Assembly: GCA_025774845.1 (NCBI GenBank)
Contig: JALGZP010000041.1
Span: forward strand, 1-58,244
Direction of reading: 5' to 3'
Source of the DNA: a bacterium
GTDB taxonomy: Bacteria; Arandabacterota; Arandabacteria; Arandabacterales; Arandabacteraceae
Length of the DNA stretch: 58,244 nt
This document shows positions 1 to 7,124 of the stretch, piece after piece. The notes under the pieces are model-generated. The model searched no databases, was not told where the DNA came from, and saw nothing but the letters and a program-made list of their open reading frames with translations. Within the stretch, counting starts at the first letter, position 1, and each line of letters starts with the position of its first letter. Position numbers and translations under genes: made by a program.

Positions 1-146
1 ACCCTGGCTAGCTAGTTTGGTTGTGATTGAAACAGATGTGGGAGGTGATGGTTCCGCTAGACTCGGCTGGCGGCCTATCAGACTGAGCGTGCCTGCAGGA
101 AAAGGAATCGTCAAAAAAGCCAGAGGTTCCAGACAAGGAGGGAATC

Positions 147-1182
147 ATGAGAACGTTGCTATTGTTTGTCATTGTTTTTTCCATTGGTGCTTGCGCGTAT
201 GCCTTCGAGGCCACTGAGAGCCAATTGCCGGTTGAGGTGGAGGTCTCGCCGCTGGATGTCGAGTTCTACTGTCAGCCTCCGCACACTTATCTTCAGGTGT
301 ATAATGCATGATGGATTCGCGGGTATGCAGATTCTCGATGTGGTGTTTTATGTGAGTCAGTGGGGAGGCCTCTGGACGGATCCGAGCGGGGTGTACGTCA
401 ACATCTACTACTCCGAGTGCGCACCCGGAGTGACTCCCGATGTGGTGGTCTACTTCACATGGGGCGAGCTCATTACAGATGTGATCTATGACGATCCGGG
501 GAGCTACACCTGCTACCGCTGCAAGGGCTATCTGAATCCCGCCGTTGCCATCCAGGCAGACATGTCGCTTGGTTTCCAGGTGGACACCTACTGGGGGCAG
601 ACAACTCCTTACTGCGGTATCGTAATGACGGACGATGCTGCCGTCTTCGGTGACTGCGAGTCCTACTGGGACGGGACCTACTGGGGAGTCCCCCGATGGA
701 CCCCGGGAAGCAGCTACTTCGGTACCGCTCGAGATGTCGCTTATTGCCTGAGCGATGGAGCACAGGGCGATCCGTCTCTCGATTACGTCACGTGCTTGAG
801 CGACTGCATAGAGACCGTATACAAGTTCAACATCACGGCCGGTGGCTATCCGGTGAACGATATGGAGATCTGTGTCTATGATCCCGACACGTGGGACCCG
901 GTACCCATAGAGATCTGCAGTCACCCGCTCGATTGGACATGCGGGTATAACGGAGGACCTCACTGCTCATACTACGAAACTACCACTCACCCGATAGCTC
1001 CGGGAGAGACATACGGCCCATTCGACTTCGGTATTCTCGGGCTGTACGATGTGGTCGCGGTGGTCTGGACCTTCACATACGACGGGACTGTTGTTGCGGG
1101 GCCTGATACAGCCTACTTCATATGCGGTGCGAGCGCGGATGAGCCGTCGAGCTGGGGAGGCATAAAGTCCCTGTACAGATAG
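147..1182 (+). pseudogene. secreted protein of unknown function, reading frame broken
   Basis: The product is not recognised. A good ribosome site (AAGGAGGG, about 136-143) precedes the ATG at 147, which opens a typical signal peptide (RTLLLFVIVFSIGACAYA). That frame stops at 309-311. The rest of the protein, rich in Trp, Tyr and Cys, continues in another frame from about 304 to 1182. Removing one base near 306 would join the halves as ...YLQVYN-HDGFAGMQ..., giving a protein of about 344 residues. Either a natural frameshift or a one-base sequence error is possible. The extreme C-terminus is SSWGGIKSLYR, a compact aromatic and basic tail that could be a sorting or processing signal (inference). 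The gene stands alone, followed by a repeat arm and a strong terminator. Confidence 0.6.
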
Positions 1183-1209
1183 AATAATTCGGTGACAGTT
1201 TACTAATTA
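1183..1209 (+). repeat. single REP-like arm (RAYT-associated repeat family)
   Basis: AATAATTCGGTGACAGTTTA followed by CTAATTA begins on the base after the TAG stop of the upstream gene. It matches the family core AATTCGGTRCCAGCTTACAA with a few substitutions (GACAGTTTACTA for GCCAGCTTACAA). Other copies lie at 3083, 3878, 23541 and 27891. No second inverted arm is seen here, so this is a solitary arm. Confidence 0.7.
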
Positions 1210-1235
1210 GGGGCCGGATCACTCCGGCCCCTTTT
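1210..1235 (+). terminator. Rho-independent terminator
   Basis: GGGGCCGGA, loop TCAC, TCCGGCCCC, then CTTTTG-like T-rich sequence: a perfect 9-bp GC-rich stem and a short T-tract. It ends the upstream plus-strand gene and lies between convergent genes. Confidence 0.85.
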
Positions 1236-1269
1236 GTATATCCGTGATTGCCTGGCTGCTGTCGCCGGG

Positions 1270-2334
1270 CTACTCCGTGAACTCTTGCTTCACTTCGCCC
1301 AGGGTCTTCGATTCAGCACGTGGCGCTCCAAGAACCCTATCGGCATCTCCACCCAGGGTGCAGACATCGCCCTCGACACCTATACGCACGCAGTAGTAGT
1401 CGCCGCAATCCTCCACGTCGATATCCGTAACATCTTCGAAACCCAGGGCCTCAAGACGCGTGCGAGCCACGGCCTCAGCCTCCTCCAGCGTCGTCTCGGC
1501 GGCATCGATCCGCAGTTCTATCGCGCACTCGCCCACACACTCACCACCCGGAGGCGGTTCCATACCATCGATACTGATCCTCACCGGAATGTCGGTACCT
1601 TCGGCCCATTCTTCCGGACAACGCTCGAGTCCGATCTGGATCCGCTTCTCGCCCTCGCCTGTTTCGACATCCACCAAACAGGGCTCGAGGCCGGCAGCCT
1701 CGAGCTGGGTGCGGATCTCATCCTCGATCTCTTCATCCGTCAGGCCTTCGCTGTTGATGCTGATCTCGATGATCCCGTTGGCCGCCATAGCATAGACATT
1801 CCCGGTGACGCGCTCGGTCACGGGTTCGACTCCGGCAGTTGCTGTAACGCCTCTCTCAGCCAAAGCCTGGGCAAAACCTGAGGCTATCCCCTCAAGCGTT
1901 CCGGCCGATCTTACCGGCACCTCGGCGGAGATCCTTGCTCCCCGAGGTCCTGCCGCCAGTTTCACATTCTCCGTGTCCAGGGCTTTCCCGAATTCACCGG
2001 CAACGGTTTCGACGTCTACACCCGTCGCATCCGCTATCTCGAGCGTCGCCCGGTATCCGGTTGTCCTGGTGTAGGAGATGGGTATCGCAAGAAGTACGAC
2101 GGCAATAACAGCGATACCCAGGATTGCGGACACCGCCGGATGACTCTTTAGTGAATGAAGAACCTTCATTGTGAATCCCTCCTCGGACCTGCGCAGATTG
2201 CGCTTCCATAGTCTCTGCGCGGTCTGGTCTATCGTGGGTAAATCTCGCCTGCTTCGCTCGCTGAACGCTTTGAGATCCGAACCGATTTTGTCGGAGTCCT
2301 TGCGTCTGCGATGCTTGTCGTTGGGGAAGTTCAT
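1270..2334 (-). CDS. membrane protein paired with ECF sigma factor (putative anti-sigma)
   Basis: A 354-residue protein with a basic cytosolic N-terminus (residues 1-65), one membrane helix (about 68-86, SAILGIAVIAVVLLAIPI) and a long acidic extracytoplasmic part. The outer part contains at least two related modules of about 40 residues: helices of the form EEIEDEIRTQLEAAGLEP or EEAEAVARTRLEALGFED, each followed by strands with paired Cys (near CLVDVE and CGDYYC). The start ATG overlaps the stop of the ECF sigma gene (ATGA), so the two are translationally coupled. Known anti-sigma families share this topology, but no zinc-binding HxxxCxxC motif is visible in the N-terminus. The anti-sigma role is therefore inferred from position and topology only. 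Confidence 0.7.
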   Translation of the reverse strand: MNFPNDKHRRRKDSDKIGSDLKAFSERSRRDLPTIDQTAQRLWKRNLRRSEEGFTMKVLHSLKSHPAVSAILGIAVIAVVLLAIPISYTRTTGYRATLEIADATGVDVETVAGEFGKALDTENVKLAAGPRGARISAEVPVRSAGTLEGIASGFAQALAERGVTATAGVEPVTERVTGNVYAMAANGIIEISINSEGLTDEEIEDEIRTQLEAAGLEPCLVDVETGEGEKRIQIGLERCPEEWAEGTDIPVRISIDGMEPPPGGECVGECAIELRIDAAETTLEEAEAVARTRLEALGFEDVTDIDVEDCGDYYCVRIGVEGDVCTLGGDADRVLGAPRAESKTLGEVKQEFTE

Positions 2335-2993
2335 GGCATCTCACCCTCCGGTAGGGGCGCGCTCCGGTTTCCACACCCTCTGGTATTGAGGGCCCCGCTC
2401 ACCGGGACCGCCTTAAAGAGCGATGTGGCGCCTGATTCAGGGGTTTCCCGCCCCGGGAGTTCCCCTCGAGTTGAAAAACCAAGTCTCTCGTAGTGCCGGC
2501 GGAGACGCTTACGCGCCCGGGATAGTCTTGACTTCACCGCCGAAAGGGAGACTTTCTGAATGGCTGAGATCTCTTCGATGGAGAATCCGTCCATCTCGAA
2601 CAAGACCACGGCCTCCCGTTGTTCGGGGGGAAGACCCGCAAGTGCCCGGGACACTCGCTCCGCCCCCCGTCGCTCGTCATCCCACGACGCACCATCCTCG
2701 CCGGCCACATCTATGGATTTTCCGTCCTTCCCCTCCAAAGAGAGGAAGCGACGCCAGAAACCACGCCGGGTACGATTCCGGTGCACCGAGAGAAGAATCG
2801 AGTAAAACCAGGGCCTGAAGCGTGACTCATCACGGAGGGCCGGAAGCTTATCGTACGCGCGTATCACGGCTTCCTGGAAGAGGTCGTCACCGTCTTCCGC
2901 CGAGCGGCTCAAGCGCCGCGCGGTTGCTGCAGCCTGATCGTGGAAAGGTCTTAAGAGATCGATCAGTCGCTGCCAGGATTCCGTAGGTTCCAC
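2331..2993 (-). CDS. RNA polymerase sigma factor, ECF subfamily
   Basis: A 220-residue sigma-70 family protein. Region 2 lies at about residues 20-90 (DLFQEAVIRAYDKLPALRD, then FRPWFYSIL). Region 4 lies at about 115-170, with LAGLPPEQREAVVLFEMDGF, then a helix-turn-helix around IEEISAIQKVSLSAVKSRL and the closing RARKRLRRHYE. Regions 1 and 3 are absent, as in ECF factors. An extra tail of about 45 residues follows region 4; it has no recognisable domain. The start is GTG at 2993. The downstream gene overlaps by 4 bp and encodes a single-pass membrane protein, the usual ECF/anti-sigma arrangement for sensing envelope stress. The signal and target genes are unknown. Confidence 0.93.
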   Translation of the reverse strand: MEPTESWQRLIDLLRPFHDQAAATARRLSRSAEDGDDLFQEAVIRAYDKLPALRDESRFRPWFYSILLSVHRNRTRRGFWRRFLSLEGKDGKSIDVAGEDGASWDDERRGAERVSRALAGLPPEQREAVVLFEMDGFSIEEISAIQKVSLSAVKSRLSRARKRLRRHYERLGFSTRGELPGRETPESGATSLFKAVPVSGALNTRGCGNRSAPLPEGEMP

Positions 2994-3082
2994 GATTAGT
3001 CTCCATCCTCGGTAATAGTCAACATCGTCCTACCCTCAATTTACAGACACCTGTGGGGTCCCCGCAAGTCGCAACAAAGTGC

Positions 3083-3127
3083 AATAATTCGGTGCCAGCT
3101 TACAAATTTCGGTTCCAGCTGTGTACA
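3083..3127 (+). repeat. REP-like arm, degenerate tandem pair, at the 3' side of the RAYT gene
   Basis: AATAATTCGGTGCCAGCTTA and CAAATT (3083-3108) is a near-consensus arm. It is followed at once by a second diverged unit (TTCGGTTCCAGCTGTGTACA, about 3108-3127). It lies between the ECF sigma gene and the end of the transposase gene, inverted relative to the arm at 3878. Confidence 0.75.
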
Positions 3128-3138
3128 TGGTCGGCGCA

Positions 3139-3804
3139 TCAAGGCTTGCGCTTCCATGGGCCCTTCGGGCCACGCTTCTGTGGCCTTAGAATCCTACCCA
3201 TCAGCTGTTCACAATGTTCCACGAATGCGCTGTCACCAAGAGGCAATCCCGTTCCCTCGTGCTCTTCATGTACACCGGTATTCCCCGACTCGTGCGCCAG
3301 AAATCCCCTCCAATCCGGCACGCGTTTGAGAAGAGGCTCGACTGCAACTAGATTGTCGTCACGGGCCGACAGATGTGCCATAGCGCTACTCCAACGCCAA
3401 CCTTCCGGTCTACTTGCGAGACGCGCTACGACCGGATTCATCTCGATGTAGCGAGCAGCGGTTAGAAGATGGTCCTCGTCCATGGGATAAGACGAAAACC
3501 GCTGCCGCCACAAGTGCCCAACCCAGTTTCTCTTCATGTTAACCCGCACGGCATAGTAGCGGTGCGCTTCGCCGATTGCGCGACCTAGCTCCTCGGGCCT
3601 GTGGGGTACAGCTATCAGATGCACGTGGTTTGGCATGAGGCAGTACGCCCAGATTTCTGTACTGTGCCGGTCACACCGCTCCCGGATGACCTGGATATAC
3701 GCTTCATAATCACTGGCCGAGAAGAAGATCCGCTGCCGGCGGTTGCCGCGCTGAATGATATGGTGGGGAATTCCCCCTATCACCACACGTCCCGTTCTCC
3801 CCAT
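3139..3804 (-). CDS. REP-associated tyrosine transposase (RAYT, IS200-like Y1 family)
   Basis: A single-strand DNA transposase-like protein of about 221 residues. Visible landmarks are the N-terminal IPHHIIQRGNRRQRIFF segment, the HUH metal motif in MPNHVHLIAVP, the GHLWRQRFSSYPMD segment, and the region with the candidate catalytic tyrosine in ARYIEMNPVVARL, followed by PEGWRWSSA; this order is diagnostic for the RAYT/TnpA-REP family. In known systems the enzyme binds and cuts REP hairpins. The ATG at 3804 is preferred over the upstream TTG at 3828: it gives the family N-terminus and sits 7 nt after a promoter -10 box. The C-terminus is basic (PQKRGPKGPWKRKP), consistent with DNA binding. 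Matching repeats lie on both sides and at three other sites in the window. Confidence 0.92.
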   Translation of the reverse strand: MGRTGRVVIGGIPHHIIQRGNRRQRIFFSASDYEAYIQVIRERCDRHSTEIWAYCLMPNHVHLIAVPHRPEELGRAIGEAHRYYAVRVNMKRNWVGHLWRQRFSSYPMDEDHLLTAARYIEMNPVVARLASRPEGWRWSSAMAHLSARDDNLVAVEPLLKRVPDWRGFLAHESGNTGVHEEHEGTGLPLGDSAFVEHCEQLMGRILRPQKRGPKGPWKRKP

Positions 3805-3811
3805 CACTAAG

Positions 3812-3841
3812 AGACTACCCGCAATCAATAAGAGAAGTCAA
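3812..3841 (-). promoter_or_regulatory. promoter of the RAYT gene, leaderless spacing
   Basis: On the minus strand, TTGACT (3836-3841), an 18-nt spacer and TAGTCT (3812-3817) are followed by 7 nt and then the ATG at 3804. The -35 box is near consensus and the -10 box is weak. The expected start of transcription falls on or next to the ATG. Confidence 0.5.
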
Positions 3842-3877
3842 CAGCTAGTAAGGAGTATTTCAGCCTGGACGGATAAT

Positions 3878-3905
3878 TAATTACTAAGCTGGTACCGAAT
3901 TATCG
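3878..3905 (-). repeat. REP-like arm at the 5' side of the RAYT gene, overlapping the cysS stop
   Basis: Read on the minus strand it is CGATAATTCGGTACCAGCTT then AGTAATTA. It is inverted relative to the arm at 3083. The TAA stop codon of cysS (3900-3902) lies inside it. Confidence 0.8.
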
Positions 3906-5225
3906 TTCATCGACCAGGTCTCTGACCTCAATAGGAAGATCATCGGTCCGGATTATCTCACCGCCCAAGCCGCGGAGTATCCCTAAGACGTTGGCCAGTT
4001 GCTTGATCGTGTCCAGTGCTGATGACAGGACGAGTTTCTTCGTCGGCGCTTCACCGGCCTTCAGGTAGAGATTCACCTCTTTGGCGATGTCGAATATGCT
4101 CGCAATCCCGCCGGCAGAGTTAAAGTCATCATCCATCGCCTGGGAGAAGAGAGCCGCCTTCTCCGTGACCCTGTTCCAGAATTCGAGATCGCTCCCGCTC
4201 AAGCCGTCGAGCGATCTCTCGGGTTTGTCGTCTCCGACATAGGATTCGACCGACCTGAAGGTATTGGCCATCCTCTGGACCGCCGACCTGGACTCGGCCA
4301 GCCGCTCGCGGCTGAACTCCATCGGGCTCCGGTAGTGTGATGAGAGAAGGTAGAATCTTATGACATCGGGATCGAACTCCCGGACGATGTCTTCGATCGC
4401 AAAGAAGTGCCCCGTCGATTTCGACATCTTCTCACCGACAAGATTCAAAAGCCCGTTGTGGGCCCAGAAATTGACAAACTTCTGGCCCGTCGCTCCTTCG
4501 GACTGCGCAATCTCATTTTCATGATGCGGGAAGATGAGATCCTCGCCACCACCGTGAATATCCACAGTCGTACCGCAATACTTCGTCGACATAACGGAAC
4601 ACTCTATCGCCCAGCCGGGTCGTCCCTTGCCCCACGGGCTCTCCCAGGAAGGTTCCCCTTCTTTGGCCGCTTTCCAGAGCGCGAAGTCCATCGGGTTTCG
4701 TTTCTGCTCTCCGACCTCGACCCGCGCACCGGCCTGGAGCTCGTCTATCTTCTTCTTTGAAAGCCGGCCGTACGGCGCGAACTTGGCAATCTCGTAGTAA
4801 ACATCGCCGCCGGATTCGTATGCAAGACCCTTGGAGACAAGTGTTTCGACAAGATCGACTATGTCCTTGATATGTTCGGTGGCCCTGGGGTGAACGGTCG
4901 CACGCTTTATATTGAGGAGATCCGCATACTTGAAATACTCCTGTGTGTACCGGTCGGCGATCACCGTATAATCGACACCTTCAGCATTGGCCCGCGCGAT
5001 TATCTTGTCATCGACATCGGTGAAATTCTGCACGTAGGTAACCTCGTAACCCTTGTATTCGAGATAGCGTCTTATCATGTCACCACACACAAAGGCAAGC
5101 ATATGGCCGACATGCGGTCTGTCCTGAACGGTCATACCGCACATGTACATCCCGACCTTGCCGTCCTTGACGGGAACCAGTTCTTTCTTCCTGGCATCAA
5201 ATGTGTCGTAGATCTTAAGTGCCAC
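3900..5225 (-). CDS. cysS: cysteinyl-tRNA synthetase
   Basis: Charges tRNA-Cys with cysteine in the cytosol. The 441-residue class I synthetase shows the PHVGH form of the HIGH motif at about residues 37-41, KMSKS in the later Rossmann half, and the zinc ligands Cys29 (MYMCGMTV), the Cys of WAIECSVMS, and His/Glu of FPHHENE. The C-terminal helical anticodon-binding (DALR) region is present; the protein is slightly shorter than typical (about 460). The start is GTG, with a GGAGG-type ribosome site inside the end of the preceding gene. It is the last gene of the long minus-strand train. Its stop codon is contributed by a RAYT-associated repeat arm. Confidence 0.97.
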   Translation of the reverse strand: MALKIYDTFDARKKELVPVKDGKVGMYMCGMTVQDRPHVGHMLAFVCGDMIRRYLEYKGYEVTYVQNFTDVDDKIIARANAEGVDYTVIADRYTQEYFKYADLLNIKRATVHPRATEHIKDIVDLVETLVSKGLAYESGGDVYYEIAKFAPYGRLSKKKIDELQAGARVEVGEQKRNPMDFALWKAAKEGEPSWESPWGKGRPGWAIECSVMSTKYCGTTVDIHGGGEDLIFPHHENEIAQSEGATGQKFVNFWAHNGLLNLVGEKMSKSTGHFFAIEDIVREFDPDVIRFYLLSSHYRSPMEFSRERLAESRSAVQRMANTFRSVESYVGDDKPERSLDGLSGSDLEFWNRVTEKAALFSQAMDDDFNSAGGIASIFDIAKEVNLYLKAGEAPTKKLVLSSALDTIKQLANVLGILRGLGGEIIRTDDLPIEVRDLVDER

Positions 5226-5227
5226 TT

Positions 5228-6049
5228 CTAACCCGTCCCCTCCTTCTTGATGTTGCCGATCTCGAGGGCCCGCTCAAAGTCTATCTCCTCACCGGCCCTG
5301 CCGTGTTTTCTTATGTAACTGCCGACTATCACCCCATTGCTTAACTTAAGCAATGCCTCGGCATTCGAGGGTGTAATTCCGCTCCCGACCACCACCGGAA
5401 CACTGAGACCGGCCTCCTCAAGCCCCGCGCCGACAGCCTTGAGATCCTCACCCGTGGGAGGACTCCCCGTCCTCGGGCCGGTGACGATAAGACAGTCGGC
5501 TTTCCCCCGCTCCGCCGCATCAAGTGCATCATCCACGATGGAGGTTGCCGCAAGTGGACCTGCATGTTTTACCATTACATCCGCGAATACCTTGATATCC
5601 GGGCCAACTCGCCGGCGCTCGCGCAAGACCCTCGCCGGCTCACCTTCAATCACACCTTCGGGTGTCACAAAGGCCCCTACAAGTATGTTTACCCTGATGA
5701 ATTCACACCGGCATGCTGCCGCTATGGCCAGCGCGGCCTCGTAATCGTTCCTGAGGACATTGACCCCGACAGGGATCTCGACCGACCTGCGGACCTCCCG
5801 GACGGCAACCGTCATAGCCGCAACAGTCTCGGGGCCGACCTTTGCCTTGAAGAACGGCAGGTCTCCATAGTTCTCGATTATGAGACCGTCGAACCCGGCC
5901 TTTTGGAGAAGCGCAGCCTCGGCGACGGCACGCTCGACCACGGGTGTCAGACCGCCGCTGAAATCGGGACTACCGGGAAGAGCGGGCAGGTGAACCACAC
6001 CTATCCCGATCTTCGCAACTCCGAACGTATCTGCAAAGTGATTGATCAT
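5228..6049 (-). CDS. BtpA/SgcQ family TIM-barrel protein
   Basis: A 273-residue predicted beta/alpha barrel. It begins with the family signature GVVHLPALPGSPDF and shows DGLIIENYGDLPF, VGVNVLRNDYEAALAIA and the C-terminal VVVGSGITPSNAEALL with VIVGSYIRKHG. BtpA was first described as a factor for photosystem I stability in cyanobacteria, but close homologues (SgcQ type) are common in non-photosynthetic bacteria and archaea, where the substrate is not established. No photosynthesis gene is seen here, so a role as a sugar- or nucleotide-related enzyme is more likely (inference). It lies between the M42 peptidase and cysS with gaps of a few bases. Confidence 0.88.
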   Translation of the reverse strand: MINHFADTFGVAKIGIGVVHLPALPGSPDFSGGLTPVVERAVAEAALLQKAGFDGLIIENYGDLPFFKAKVGPETVAAMTVAVREVRRSVEIPVGVNVLRNDYEAALAIAAACRCEFIRVNILVGAFVTPEGVIEGEPARVLRERRRVGPDIKVFADVMVKHAGPLAATSIVDDALDAAERGKADCLIVTGPRTGSPPTGEDLKAVGAGLEEAGLSVPVVVGSGITPSNAEALLKLSNGVIVGSYIRKHGRAGEEIDFERALEIGNIKKEGTG

Positions 6050-6055
6050 CGCTCT

Positions 6056-7120
6056 CTACAGGGATGCCACCGTCTTTTTGTCAAGCACCCTCACCAGCTC
6101 GGTCACCAGTTTGACGGTGTTATCATAGTCGGAGCGGTGGATGATCCCCATGTGGCTGTGGATATACCGGGTCGGAACACCTATCACAAGTGAAGGAACA
6201 CCGGCCCTGTTGAGATGGATCCTACCCGTGTCGGTCCCGCCCTTGGCAATCGAAGCCAGATGGAAGGGGATCTTCTTTTTCGTGGCAACATCCAGGGTAA
6301 GATCGAGCAGCTTGCGATTGGGAATCATGGTGCGGTCATAAACAAGCAGTGCAGGCCCGGCACCGAGTGCCTCGACCTCGTCGGTCCCAAAGCCGGGAGT
6401 ATCGTGGGCGATAGAGACCTCAAGGGCAAACCCCACATCCGGATCGACCACGGCCGCACTTGTCTGTGCACCCCTAAGGCCGACCTCTTCCTGGACGGTA
6501 CCGACGGCATAAAGCGTGTTGGGGTGCTTGAGCTTCGCCAGGCGTTTCACGACATCTATCATGATCGCACAGCCGATCCTGTCATCCCAGGCCTTGGCCA
6601 GATAGGTCTTCGGATTTCCCATTACCTCAAATGGACTCGATGGCACTATGGCATCCCCGACCTTCACACCGAGTTTCTTCTCGATATCGAACTTACGTGT
6701 CGCCCCTACGTCTATGTGCATGTCCTTTATGTCGACCACTTTCTTCCGCTCGGCATCTTCAAGCTCATGCGGGGGCTTAGAGCCCACCACTCCGACCACG
6801 TCACCCTTCCTGGTCTTGACAATCACCCGCTGGCCGAGTACCACGTGTCCCCACCAGCCGCCGACCGGTAGAAACCTTATGTAACCTTCACTTGTTATCT
6901 GCTTTACGATGAAGCCGACCTCATCCATGTGCGCGGCAAGCATTATCTTCGGAGCCGCAGATGCGCCCTCCTTTTTACATATGATGCTCCCCAACCTGTC
7001 ATGCGATATCTTGGCGAAGGGCTTCATGTGTTTCTCGATCGCACGGGCGACATCATGCTCGAAACCGGAAATACCCATCACATCGGTGAGGTCCTTCAAA
7101 AGCATCTGGGTTGAATCCAT
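6056..7120 (-). CDS. M42 family metallopeptidase (glutamyl aminopeptidase/endoglucanase family)
   Basis: A cytosolic di-metal aminopeptidase of about 354 residues. Visible features: LAAHMDEVGFIV (first metal His and Asp), KAWDDRIGCAIM (bridging Asp), TVQEEVGLRGAQ (catalytic and ligand Glu residues), EVSIAHDTPG (Asp ligand) and YIHSHMGIIHRSD (last His ligand region). Family members form large tetrahedral complexes that trim peptides. An upstream in-frame start at 7171 would overlap ddl by about 47 bp. The ATG at 7120 has a good ribosome site (GGAGG in CCGGAGGTTAAGTCA) and gives the family N-terminus (LLKDLTDVMGISGFE), so it is chosen. Confidence 0.93.
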   Translation of the reverse strand: MDSTQMLLKDLTDVMGISGFEHDVARAIEKHMKPFAKISHDRLGSIICKKEGASAAPKIMLAAHMDEVGFIVKQITSEGYIRFLPVGGWWGHVVLGQRVIVKTRKGDVVGVVGSKPPHELEDAERKKVVDIKDMHIDVGATRKFDIEKKLGVKVGDAIVPSSPFEVMGNPKTYLAKAWDDRIGCAIMIDVVKRLAKLKHPNTLYAVGTVQEEVGLRGAQTSAAVVDPDVGFALEVSIAHDTPGFGTDEVEALGAGPALLVYDRTMIPNRKLLDLTLDVATKKKIPFHLASIAKGGTDTGRIHLNRAGVPSLVIGVPTRYIHSHMGIIHRSDYDNTVKLVTELVRVLDKKTVASL

Positions 7121-7124
7121 TGAC

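Larger units (their letters stand above)
3083..3905 (-). mobile_element. RAYT element: Y1 transposase gene flanked by inverted REP-like arms
   Basis: The transposase gene (3139-3804, minus) lies between two inverted copies of one repeat arm (3083-3108 forward, 3878-3905 reverse). Copies of the same arm occur elsewhere without a transposase, singly or as inverted pairs. This is the classic layout of a REP-associated tyrosine transposase and its REP/REPIN family. RAYTs are usually single-copy and vertically kept; whether this one can still move its own gene cannot be judged from one window. Confidence 0.75.

Noticed and set aside
1234-1881. Long plus-strand open frame of 215 codons opposite the anti-sigma candidate
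   Set aside because: It is antisense to a gene with a membrane helix, coupled start and sensible composition; the translated sequence shows no domain or signal. The same applies to other long antisense frames such as 5564-6193, 8665-9408, 13251-13898 and 47137-47847.
3083-3905. Ordinary insertion sequence with inverted repeats and target duplication
   Set aside because: The transposase is of the HUH/Y1 RAYT type, which does not make target duplications, and the same arms occur without the gene.
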